Shown here in pieces: positions 1 to 11,500 of a stretch of 34,360 nucleotides of DNA. The notes below the pieces were generated by a model. It had not been told where the DNA came from and did no database searches. It was given only the letters and a program-made list of their open reading frames with translations. Position 1 is the first letter of the stretch. Every line of letters begins with the position of its first letter. The translations under genes were made by a program, and so were the position numbers. Source of the DNA: Phaeoceros laevis (lineage: Eukaryota; Anthocerotophyta; Anthocerotopsida; Notothyladales); assembly GCA_049999765.1 (NCBI GenBank), contig JBNGIQ010009359.1, positions 174,779-209,138 on the forward strand, read 5' to 3'.

Positions 1-46
1 CTGCTGTCCATATTGTACATGCTCATGGCGAAATGTCTGCGTGCAG

Positions 47-2381
<2,335 letters not shown>

Positions 2382-2521
2382 GAGCATTTGGTTTTTCGAA
2401 ATTTTTGCAATTTAACAGAGGCCTTATCATGTTCTAACAACGAAAAAGTGCCTCGACACATTTTTGTTAGACATTGTTGGAATTATTGACGTGGCAGAAT
2501 GATATAATCTCTTGCGAGCGG

Positions 2522-2621
2522 NNNNNNNNNNNNNNNNNNNNNNNNNNNNNNNNNNNNNNNNNNNNNNNNNNNNNNNNNNNNNNNNNNNNNNNNNNNNNNN
2601 NNNNNNNNNNNNNNNNNNNNN
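2522..2621. other. Assembly gap (100 N)
   Basis: Exactly 100 undetermined bases, a conventional placeholder for a gap of unknown size. It lies 140 bp after the lysyl-tRNA synthetase stop codon, so it does not interrupt a recognised gene. Just right of the gap, near 2631-2650, is the perfect 14-base palindrome GCACCACGTGGTGC, which contains a CACGTG core. No function is claimed for it. Confidence 0.99.
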
Positions 2622-2730
2622 GTAGGTAACCGGTGCACCACGTGGTGCTCGCATCCATGACATCTCCAGCGCCGTCTCTCGCGCACAGTCGTTGCACAGG
2701 TCTGCTAGTTGTTTCGATTAGGCCGCAACA

Positions 2731-2914
2731 GGAAGCATACTAGTGTGGTGTTTGGAGTATCTTTCTTATTAGCAATTTAGTGTGGTGTTTGGAGTTTCTT
2801 TCTTATTAGCAACTAGTGTAGAGGAAGCATACTAGTGTGGTGTTTGGAGTATCTTTCTTATTAGCAATTTAGTGCGGTGTTTGGAGTTTCTTTCTTATTA
2901 GCAACTAGTGTAGA
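2731..2914. repeat. 92-bp tandem duplication built of ~40-bp subunits
   Basis: The unit beginning GGAAGCATACTAGTGTGGTG occurs at 2731-2822 and again at 2823-2914 with almost no change. Inside each unit, a segment of about 40 bp (GTGTTTGGAGTATCTTTCTT and following bases) is itself repeated twice. A single decayed relic of the same subunit is at about 3346-3375. No coding function is seen. Confidence 0.9.
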
Positions 2915-2933
2915 GCCCGTCGATGACGAGACG

Positions 2934-3150
2934 GCAATCACCCGTCTCTCCACCCATCCCAAGTAAGTAGGCCATGTGGTTGGGTTCTTCGAGTGGGGGT
3001 GATTGCCGTCTCTCCACCCATCCCAAGTTAGTAGGCCATGTGGTTGGGATCTTCGAGTGGGAAGGGCAGGTTCGGGGTTGGGTTCTTCGAGTGGGAAGGG
3101 CAGGTTTGGGGTTGGGTTCTTCGAGTGGGAAGGGCAGGTTTGGGGTTCAA
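2934..3150. repeat. Nested direct repeats, including a 34-bp tandem array
   Basis: A segment of about 60 bp (CGTCTCTCCACCCATCCCAA and following) appears near 2942 and again near 3008. It runs into a 34-bp tandem array whose units start GTTGGG at 3043, 3077 and 3111, with a partial unit at 3145. There are no spacers and the units are head-to-tail, so this is a minisatellite and not a CRISPR array. Confidence 0.85.
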
Positions 3151-3450
3151 CACCGAGGACTGGTATTATTGGGTTAACACCCAGGACTGCTATTATTTTA
3201 CCCCGCAGTCGCGCTCCTTCTTGCGCGCGCTCTCACAGAAGGCGCATGTCACGGACAAGCGCACAAGCACATCGCTCTTACAACACATAGAGAGAGCTAG
3301 GTTACACACACACACACGGACCTCATATATATTTTTGTAATATAAGATTTGGAGTATCTTTCTTATTAACAATTTAGCACCTCAAACTGGTCAGCACTCA
3401 GGATATGGGGATAGCACCACATGGGGATAGCACCACATGGAAAGCCGGCC

Positions 3451-3811
3451 TTAACCCTTAGGAGACCGGGGTTTCGAAACCCATGAAACTTCCATTACAA
3501 GGGCACGAAATACAAGGGCGCTTTCGTGCCCGGCTTGAAAGTTGGCCATCAAACTCACTTTCCACGGAAAATGGGGTATCAAGCATCCCGTCGGAGGAAT
3601 CTTCCTTGCTTGCTGCCAGCCAAGGCCTCAAATAAAGAATGTGATCCGGCCTCAAATAAAGAATGTGATAAGGTGATCCGGCATCAGACGTCACCTTTCT
3701 AACAATACTATGTAAGGCAATAAAATATATTTTTCTAGTAGGAGATAGTAGAAAGCATCCTTAAAGTGGCTCGCAAAGACATTTTTGTCCCGTTGGTCTC
3801 TTAAAGGTTAA
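3451..3811 (-). mobile_element. piggyBac-like MITE, copy 1 (intact, 361 bp with both TTAA sites)
   Basis: The element is bounded by TTAA at 3451-3454 and TTAA at 3808-3811, the target-site signature of the piggyBac superfamily. The ends are inverted repeats: CCCTTAGGAGACC at the left and, read on the minus strand, CCTTTAAGAGACC at the right. There is no transposase, so it is non-autonomous. It aligns in inverted orientation with the element at 26963-29144 over essentially its whole length, including the shared TTTCTACTATCTCCTA core and the end GGGTTTCGAAACCC. A 26-bp segment (CCTCAAATAAAGAATGTGAT and following) is duplicated internally near 3626-3672. It retains the uninterrupted TA at 3496-3497 where copy 2 carries an insertion. 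Superfamily assignment rests on TTAA and end sequence only. Confidence 0.78.
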
Positions 3812-3999
3812 AGGCCGAAGGGTCCAAACCCTGGTTTCGACCCTGGGAATGGGGATAGCACCACACGGAAAGCCAGCCGCCTTAACCCTTAAAGGCCGCA
3901 AGGTCCTGGTTTCGAACGGGAAGCCGTTAACCTGGGAAAAGCCGTTACTTTCGTGCGGTTTGGTTTCTGGGGCGTCGACCCCATAACGTTACGTTCTAT

Positions 4000-4075
4000 G
4001 GTATCTCTCTATTTTTTGGCATACATATGAATTATGAGGTATCTCTCTATTTTTTGGCATATATATGAATTATGA
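4000..4075. repeat. 38-bp tandem duplication
   Basis: GGTATCTCTCTATTTTTTGG and following bases run 4000-4037 and recur at 4038-4075 with one or two substitutions. AT-rich and non-coding. Confidence 0.9.
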
Positions 4076-4164
4076 GTTTTGAAGTATGAATGGACTTCCC
4101 CGTACCGTTCATAGAGATGCGCTCTATCCAATGGTAAAAAAAATTAAATCTAAAAACATCGCGC

Positions 4165-4290
4165 TTACAACATAGGCCAAAAACTGTGGCCAATGGCCAG
4201 GCCTTGCACAGGACACAACCTGTGGCCAGGCAGTGGCCAAAACCTTCCACAGGACACAAACTGTGGCCAGGCCTTGCACAGGACACCTGA
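4165..4290. repeat. Irregular tandem repeats with TGGCCAGGC / CACAGGACAC core
   Basis: Three degenerate copies of a unit containing CTGTGGCCAGGC and TTGCACAGGACAC lie head-to-tail. The spacing is uneven because pieces such as AGTGGCCAAAACC are inserted or lost. No gene is seen here. Confidence 0.75.
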
Positions 4291-4328
4291 ATCGGAGGCT
4301 GTATCCTGTTCGGCCTTTTAAGGGTTAA

Positions 4329-4702
4329 GTTGACCAAAATGGAACAGATCCTGTTCGGTGTTTGGCATCAGCAAGAGCGACCATGCCAAACTCCTACCCT
4401 GCTGGCTCCAAAGGGGTAAAGAAAAGGTACCAAGGCCTATCATCCGGCCTGAATTCTGCGTGGGATGGAAGCATAGACACCATCCATTTGGATACCCCCC
4501 TGCTGGGGTCAGGAATAAGAACCGATGTCACAATGTTTTCTTCTGTCGCAGAAAAGTTGTAAAACTTGATCGAAATCGAATAAACCCGGCATGAATTGCA
4601 GCTGAACAGGGGAGATAAATCTTGGACAAGCTTGGAGCCCTCACCGCTGTCTTGTCTCACTATACCAGAAGCAGAATAATGTGGGCAGCGTATCGTTAGT
4701 CA
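4329..4702. other. Intergenic, 3' flank of the DUF819 gene
   Basis: No gene recognised. A short plus-strand open frame (about 4362-4562) exists but matches nothing I know and lacks a convincing ATG. The segment probably includes the 3' UTR of the minus-strand DUF819 gene. Confidence 0.5.
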
Positions 4703-6750
4703 CTACAGTTTTTTCAGTACTGTCAGCCCGAAGATGATGGATACAAATGTGGCCACAGCAATCCCAAATATCCCTGCAAGAATGGAAGGGATGAGGACAG
4801 ATCTCCAGCCTTTAGCGGTGCACATGCCGGCTGCAGTTGTAGGGCCACCGACGTTAGCATTGGATGCTAACAAAAGGGTCTTCCTCTCAAATCCCATGAG
4901 CCTTCCAACACCAAGAATGATCATCAGATGAATAGCAACCTGCACGAAGCTGAAAAGGAAGAGAGAAGGTGCGGTACTAAGAACGCTAGATATGCTTCCA
5001 CTGGCTCCCACCGTTGCAAAAAAAATCTGCAGGCGAAAGAGAGCAGAATGTTACACAGCGCACTAGGAAATAGCAGGAAAACAGACTGATCAAGGCCATC
5101 GGCTAATGGTGAACACCTGCATCAACATGGTCGCAAGTCCTTCACCAGGTGCTGCGTACTTTGCAAACCAGCTTGGAAATGCAGTGGCCAAGGAGACAAT
5201 CAAGGCAGTTATGCAGGTGATACTTCCACCTTGGAAACCCAAAACCTTGCCCAGACACACACCGGCAGTACAGATAGCAGCTGCAAGGGCTAGTGCTATC
5301 AATCCGTCAAGAACTTGTACATGGCCACGGCTTTGACCTGCCTCCCCAAAAGGCTTGATGTCGTTTTCTGCCACTCAGAACAAATGCACATGAGATTTTT
5401 TCTACATATGACCTCGTTTAGCGATGACCGAAGTGAAGAGGGTTGTCTTTGAGCATTCGTTTCACCAAACGAAGACACCGTGCCATGAGGGATAAGCACC
5501 TGCACTTGTAAGGACATCACTCTCCACTGGGATAGATGAAGCCAAGGCAAAGATTGTGGTGAAATACACAGCACATATCAAATTATCTGCAGCCAACCCA
5601 GCTGCAACGACTGAAGAGGATACGCCCAATGCCTCAGTCACCGCCACATAGTTCACAGCTGCACCATCCAATTTATATGTTTGGTAAATCACTAGCTGTC
5701 AACTTGAGCAGGTCCTTCCTGCCAATAACATAGTTCCAGACAACAAGTTTGAAAGATGTCCAACACGAGCTTGAGAACCACTAAGATAGGATAAACATTA
5801 CCTCCACCAATGTGACGGCTCATTAACGCTGCAGCAATCTTCCAAGCGTCAGGGCCCAGGGATCGCATTGGGATGACCAGCAAGGACAAGTACGTACCCA
5901 CAGTTGTAGCCACTGCCACCCCACTGTTAACACACAATAAGGCCTACTTCAACCAGAACAACCACCATGAAGGAGCGGCTTAGCTGAGATGCACTGGCCG
6001 CAAAAGATCTTACTATTTTATCAACATTTAGGTGCTGATTATTACCAGATCCCAGACAAAAAGCAATGAGCAGCCGGCCAGTCGACTTTAGCACTCGACG
6101 TAAATCTGCTGAGAACAGCAGCAAAGGCACCGCCAGAGGAAGAAGATAACCATTCACTATAGCGTATGCCGGAGCTTCAGCAGCTATAATTCCCACGTTG
6201 CTGGCTGCCAGCCCAACAAGAGTGCTGACCAATGCTCCACTCAAAGTGCTCCCCCAATTTGTCCTCTCTGACCTGACATCATCTCCAGGTTAACCAAAGA
6301 CTGGACATACTGCAAATCATACCAGTATTTTGCCACGCAGCTCTAAACAGTTTACCATAGTCCAAAGGCAGCTGCCGTCAGAAGAACAGTCCACGTCCCC
6401 CAATGATCCGTGGCCGCAATCAAAGGAGCGGGGACAAATGCCACGGCAGTGACCTTAACTCTTTCTCTGAGATGTCGTCCAGGCGGCGTGCCAGTCGTAA
6501 GCCGAAAATCTTGCTTGCCACAAGTGCCCCCCTTCCAGGCAACCTTCCCCCACGGTTGATTTGAACATGACAAACGAGCCCCTGTTTCGATACCTCTGCA
6601 GTTGAAATTCCCTTCTTCCGCTGAACTCTGAGAAGAAGCAAAAGCCAGGTTACATCTGGCTCCGAAACTGCGGTTGTCTACACACTTGGGAACAACTAGC
6701 ACCCCCTCCAGCACAGCCTGCTGCCGCATCGTGGGGCCTGCAACATGCAT
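4703..6750 (-). CDS. DUF819-family multi-pass membrane protein, probably plastid-targeted
   Basis: Complete six-exon gene on the minus strand: 6750-6356, 6272-6046, 5912-5802, 5658-5500, 5367-5117 and 5026-4703 (TAG). All introns are GT-AG and phases match at every junction; 1467 nt encode 488 residues. The ATG at 6748-6750 is chosen because it gives an in-phase first exon and an N-terminus of about 100 residues, rich in basic and hydroxyl residues, resembling a chloroplast transit peptide. The conserved domain starts near residue 107 (PAPLIAATDHWGTWT). It continues with SGALVSTLVGLAASN, RHIGGAVNYVAVTEALGVS across a splice junction, and the conserved late motif SNANVGGPTTAAGM, followed by a final hydrophobic helix. 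The family (YjcL-like in bacteria, DUF819 in plants) has many membrane helices and is thought to be a transporter, but the substrate is unknown. No operon-like context. Plastid location is inferred. Confidence 0.93.
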
Positions 6751-7344
6751 TGCGGCAGCTTGATCCACAGTGGAAGAGGCTGCGATCCTCTTAGGAGGAA
6801 GGCTCACAGCAGAAACGTTGTACAGACAGTAGTCTACACTTTTTGTCCCAGGCCCAGCCAGTTGTCGAGCTTTCCAAGTCTGGTCACCCAATAAGTAAAA
6901 TCGGTAAAATCGTTTTTTTGAGGCCTTTCGCACTCGCCGGTTTGGGGGACTAAACACGAGTTTGGCCCCTCTTTTCGCGGTTAAATAACTAGATCGCGTT
7001 CGCACTTGTCAAATTGACCTTTTCTGGTCCGGGCTATTTTAGGTCAATTTTTCAGGTTTTTAATGGGGCCAAATTTCGTGCCGCCAAAAAGGCCAAGTTA
7101 GCTTTTGCGGTCCGGGTATTGCCCGCGCATAATAAGCAGAGCGGCCAGATTGGAAGTGCACCGCCTGCAAACTCTTTGCTCCCTCCTCACGCCACCCCCA
7201 AGCTGGAGGTGGTGAATTCGCTTGGTGGATTTCTTGTGGGTTGTAAAACGAATTAGCTTTTAGCCTAAGTCAATTTAGCGAAGAGTTTTTTTTTAATCTT
7301 TTAACCTTAGATTTCTTTCCCGAGTTCGAAAGGTCTCATTAATT
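6751..7344. other. Upstream region of the DUF819 gene
   Basis: No gene recognised. It should hold the promoter and 5' UTR of the minus-strand gene ending at 6750, but no clear TATA element could be fixed. An open frame runs upstream of the chosen ATG to about 7005, but it begins with GTG and not ATG and shows no family similarity. Confidence 0.45.
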
Positions 7345-7562
7345 GTTGCTTTGCTGTGTGGTAGTAGTAGTAGTAGCAAAGAGCCGCGCTCTACCGATTC
7401 CACGTCGGGATCGAGCACGTTGTCATGTCCGTGGCATGCCAAGTATCGCTGTGTGGTTGCTTCGCTGTGTGGTAGTAGTAGTAGTAGCAAGGAGCCGCGC
7501 TACACCAATTCCATGTTGGGATCGAGCATGCCGTCATGTCCGTCGCATGCCAAGTATTACTA
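7345..7562. repeat. 111-bp tandem duplication with GTA microsatellite
   Basis: The unit begins GTTGCTTTGCTGTGTGGTAG at 7345 and recurs from 7456 (GTTGCTTCGCTGTGTGGTAG). It carries a (GTA)n run and the shared string GGGATCGAGCA. The two copies differ at several positions. Non-coding in both directions as far as can be seen. Confidence 0.88.
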
Positions 7563-7604
7563 CTCGACATGCCATCTATGATGGTTAAGCTACGTCATGT
7601 TAGT

Positions 7605-7705
7605 TACTAGATTTCAGTGTTTTGAAAACAAATTGATAGAGCACACTGCCCTTTCACTATAGATTTCGGTTTTTTTGAAAACCAATTGACACAGCACACT
7701 GCCCT
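7605..7705. repeat. ~50-bp direct duplication next to a SINE-like piece
   Basis: AGATTTCAGTGTTTTGAAAA followed by a block ending AGCACACTGCCCT occurs first at about 7610-7652 and again at about 7662-7704. The second copy leads straight into the tRNA-like sequence at 7706-7770. Confidence 0.75.
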
Positions 7706-7770
7706 GAGTGGGTATTGAACCCTGGCCACCCCTTTTAGGGGACGGGGTTCTTTACCACTTGAATGTCCCC
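7706..7770 (-). repeat. tRNA-derived SINE-like sequence
   Basis: Read on the minus strand, this has a box-A-like string TCAAGTGGTAAAG (about 7750-7762) and a box B GGTTCAATACC (7711-7721), separated by roughly 30 bp as in a tRNA gene. The anticodon arm CCCCTAAAAGGGG can pair, but the T-stem supports only three pairs and the acceptor stem does not close. A tRNA-derived SINE or tRNA relic is therefore more likely than a working tRNA. Confidence 0.5.
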
Positions 7771-8580
7771 AAAGGGACGCTGTGTGTGGCTGTGCTTAAC
7801 GTCCCAGCAAGTACCGTATGGGATGATTGATAATCAGGTCTCTCGTTAGACCTCATGCCAAAACCACGAAAAAATAAACTTCCTTCCCTCCTCATGCCAT
7901 AAACTACAATAAGCCAGTCGGCCCTCCGGAATAGGCTCCCCCGTGATATAAATGGGAATCCTCTCTTATTGGTAGCTCGGGGTGGAGCTCCGTTCAATAT
8001 AGTGAATGTACATAGTTGTAAATGATAATTGGTAATTGATTGACTCCATAAATGGCAAAGCATGATTAGTAGAGAATATGCTATAAATTATACTAACTAA
8101 ATCAGGGATTATAAGAAGGATTAAATGTCAAAAACTTTTCATCCTGGTCAGAGTGGTTTTTTAGATTTCTTTTCAATTTTTAAATAAATAAATAAATAAT
8201 TCAACAAATCCCAGAAATAGTTATTTGGTGCCCTCTCTAAATGGTAGTGGTTTGAGGGTACCGAACCCTTGCCTGTTAGGGAGGGCCGACTGTAGTAAAG
8301 CGAATATCATTCTTGTCTTTCGATTCAGTGTTATCTGCTTGCTGATTCTCGGCATAGCCTGATATCCGCTGTTAGCCTGTTGCACCCGTTGTCGTGAATT
8401 GTTCACGGTAGTGGGCTTTTTGCAAAACCTTCGTCCACTACTGCAAAGCCGTGTTAAGGGCCCCGGGAAACCGAGGAAAGTACTCGGAGCGTCAATTGTA
8501 GGCTGGCACCCTTCTGACTTCCAGGGAACAGAGCTTGCAAAGGCATTGCTCTTAATCTGTAGCATATAGCCTTTGAATAG
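7771..8580. other. Intergenic, 3' flank of FANCD2
   Basis: No gene recognised. Contains a (TAAA)n-type run at about 8182-8202. A second box-B-like string, GGTTCGGTACC on the minus strand, is at 8257-8267, perhaps another decayed SINE. The part next to 8580 is probably FANCD2 3' UTR. Confidence 0.5.
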
Positions 8581-11500
8581 TCAGAACGTGGGTTCTTCGG
8601 AGCCGTCTTCTGAAGCAGGACCGTCCCCTTCTTCCGGGTCCAGATTTTCGTCATCAGGGATCAAATTATCGTGATCGGGTTCTTCATCGCTGTTAGGTAG
8701 TTGGGAGCCCACCTCGCGTCCTTGAAGGTCCTTGTGCCTCAAGTTGCCTGATATGAAGGTAGATGCATTAAGTCAAGTTGTTCAGCTCCACTCTATACAT
8801 TTAGCAAGCATAAGGATGAACAAAGATGTACCCATCCAGAAGGAGCTTCCATGGGAGGTCCCATGCAACAACGCCTTCACACAGAAAAGGTAACGCTCCA
8901 TTGATCGTTTGACTTGAGGCACTTTGCATGTTACTGGCATCTTCTTTTGACCCTGAGCAAGTCAATTGCTGCCGTGAGTATTGTAGTCACATGTTCGTGA
9001 TCTGAGGCTCATTAGGAACCCAGTTGCACATATGACAAAGCAAAGTGAAGATAGTGGACAACAACTAACCTTAGCTTCTGAACACAAAGTCTGGACAATT
9101 CTTGTGGCCTTTTGGAGCTCCTTCACCTGGAGAAGGCGACATCAGGACGTCAAAATCCATAGCGGGAAGCATTTCATCTCGCTATGTATCTTTTCTTAAC
9201 AACGTGCATCAAAGCATCTCAGATCGTGCTATTGGCAGCACTATACAGATACTCCACTGACCAAGGCGTTAATCACATCCTTATGGGCTTCATACTGGGC
9301 TCGGAGAAAGTCCATTGCTGCACATGGTTGTCTGCGACAGTTAGGAACTAGTTGACCAACTTGTTTCAAACAGGAGGGATGTGAGTCGATTTTCTTCTCA
9401 CCCTTTAGAAAGGTGTCCACAAACTTCGCACCGCTTTTGACAGCAACTGCGTGCACTGGGACCTGTTACAGAAAACAAGAAAGTGAGTGTTCGGATAGTC
9501 ATCCTCTAAATCATAATTGAGTTGCTCTGGCTCTTCAAAACACAATGCCCAGCAACACAAGTATCATACGGACGACAGAGCTTCAAAACCCCACCTTATT
9601 CTGTGTCTTCGTCAAGTTCACAAGAGCTACATGAAGCATAACACACTGCTGAGCACGAATCAGCAACTTCCTAGAGGTCTCTTGCGACAGAGAGGCTTTA
9701 TCTTTAGTCTGTAGCACGATTTCCTTTACCTGCTTACGCCAGCAGCAAGACCATGAGAAATTAGTGAAAATGGGACAGCAGAGCGAGTTATCTTGGCTAT
9801 GCTTACCACTTTACCGAAGATGTCCAGAACTTCCTCGTGCTACAAAATAACAGGAAAAGTTTGTCAGGAGTTCCGTTCCTGAATACTTCCTTACAGAGAT
9901 AGATCCAGAGACACAAGAATAAGGCCGAGTTTGAGGCAGACCTGCACTCGATACCAAACCAGAAAAGTTGCTGGTGAGAGCGTTGGATAGTCACTGAGAC
10001 CAATACGGCCTCCCTTATTCGTGACCTGTCAAGATGGTGATGATGACTTTGGGTCAACTTCACCAAGACAGATGCATGGAGATGTTGAGACAACGTGGTT
10101 GCAAGCATCTGAGGCTCTCTCATGTTATGGATTGTCACCTGGGGCATCATGTTACAAGCGAGTTCCTCGAGGAGATCAGCAGGATACTCGCTGTTCTGAA
10201 TATGCAAACGAATGAGCTGCTGAAGAAGGTCCCCCTGAAGATGGATCATAATTCGCTCTGTTAACACTCTGTAAAAGGCACAACTCAAACGGTTTTCGAT
10301 TCTGTTGTACTTACTCTAGTCTTCCAGCCCTTCCCTTGCTCATCTTCCTCCCAAGAGTGCTTCAACACAGCACCGGCAGATGCACTGAGCCTTGACTGCA
10401 GGCAAGGCAAGAGTGCTGGTATATGTGTGGACGCAGAACACCTTCTCCGAGAGTCACTAGTGCTTTCCAGGCACACATAAGCACAATCTACCAGGGCCTT
10501 CAGAACCATAATTGATTCTGTGGCAATGGAGAATGATGTCTTCGTAGCTGCAGGCAGCACACCGATGTACTCCAGTTAGCGAATGCTGCTATTTTACTCA
10601 TGCTGCACGAAATCTTAAAGCACAGCTGAACTGACCTGATTCGGATATCTGATTGAGGTAAGCGAAAGTGCTGCAGAGAGAATACTCGAAAGATCCATGG
10701 GAAGGCGATGGAGTCATGTCAGCACAGATTTCTTTTGCCCCATCATCCGCGTCAAAGGCCATAAGGAGATCTCTTAATGCAGGCCAGTTTTCCACACTGG
10801 TTAGTCTGGGGTACGTTAATATCTGCAGTAACATACTTGCCATCAATATCTCTGGATTTGAGCAAAGTCGATATACAAGCTAAGGTGTACAGAATTGTGT
10901 ACCTTGTTCAGGCAACGTAATATCACTGAGAGCACAGATTGTGCTGTGCTAAGATTCGCAGGGTTGAAGTTATCAGATGCGGGATTGCCTGCTGCTGCTG
11001 ACTCTGTATGCCAATGATTACAGCTTGCCTCTCCTCCCGAGTCTGGTGGAGCTGAAGAGTTAGAAGCTATGACATGCCATTGTACTAGTTTTCTCACCGT
11101 TGCCCAAACAAGTGTACATGCCGTGATACCTGAAATGATTAGACCAACAGCATGATCCATTTGGCTTCTGAGTCGAGCGAAAAGCGGTTGTAACTTCTCA
11201 AGTACATTGACATCCACCAGGTTTCCCAAGCCCGATGGTCCCTTACGGCAGGTAGAAGCAATCAGCCAGGGGGCTTGTCGCCGAGGATGTCTCACCAAGC
11301 TGAGCTCAAGTTTACTGTAGAGGTCTTGAAGAAGATAAAGAGAAATTGGAAGCTGGTAAATGCAAATAATTGATGTCAGAAGGAGTTCATGCAAGGTCTC
11401 TCTCTCAAGCTTCTATGAGCACGCAGGGGGAGTAACAAACCTGAGCTGCTGGGTCAGGGCAGCATGTGAGTCTTGAATCCTGTATGGCGACGTCTTCAAA

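Larger units (their letters stand above)
3882..4328. mobile_element. Possible second TTAA-flanked element (447 bp)
   Basis: TTAA at 3882-3885 is followed by CCCTTAAAGGCCG. The right side at 4325-4328 is also TTAA and, on the minus strand, is followed by CCCTTAAAAGGCCG. This gives inverted ends of about 13 bp with one 1-base indel. The interior has tandem repeats but no coding sequence. The left flank (GGGGATAGCACCACACGGAAAGCC) repeats the left flank of the 3451 element, so local duplication has shaped this area. The 11-mer TTAACCCTTAA at the left edge could instead be a scar of an excised element. Less certain than copy 1. Confidence 0.4.

Noticed and set aside
3043-3150. CRISPR-like repeat array
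   Set aside because: The 34-bp units are directly adjacent with no spacers and the genome is eukaryotic; it is a minisatellite.
4362-4562. 66-codon plus-strand frame near the DUF819 3' end
   Set aside because: No genuine ATG at its start, no known similarity, and it probably overlaps a 3' UTR on the other strand.
6751-7005. Extended N-terminus of the DUF819 protein
   Set aside because: The upstream frame starts with GTG and shows no similarity. The ATG at 6748-6750 gives a plausible transit peptide and correct exon phase.
7706-7770. Functional tRNA gene
   Set aside because: T-stem has only three pairs and the acceptor stem does not close; better described as a SINE-like relic.
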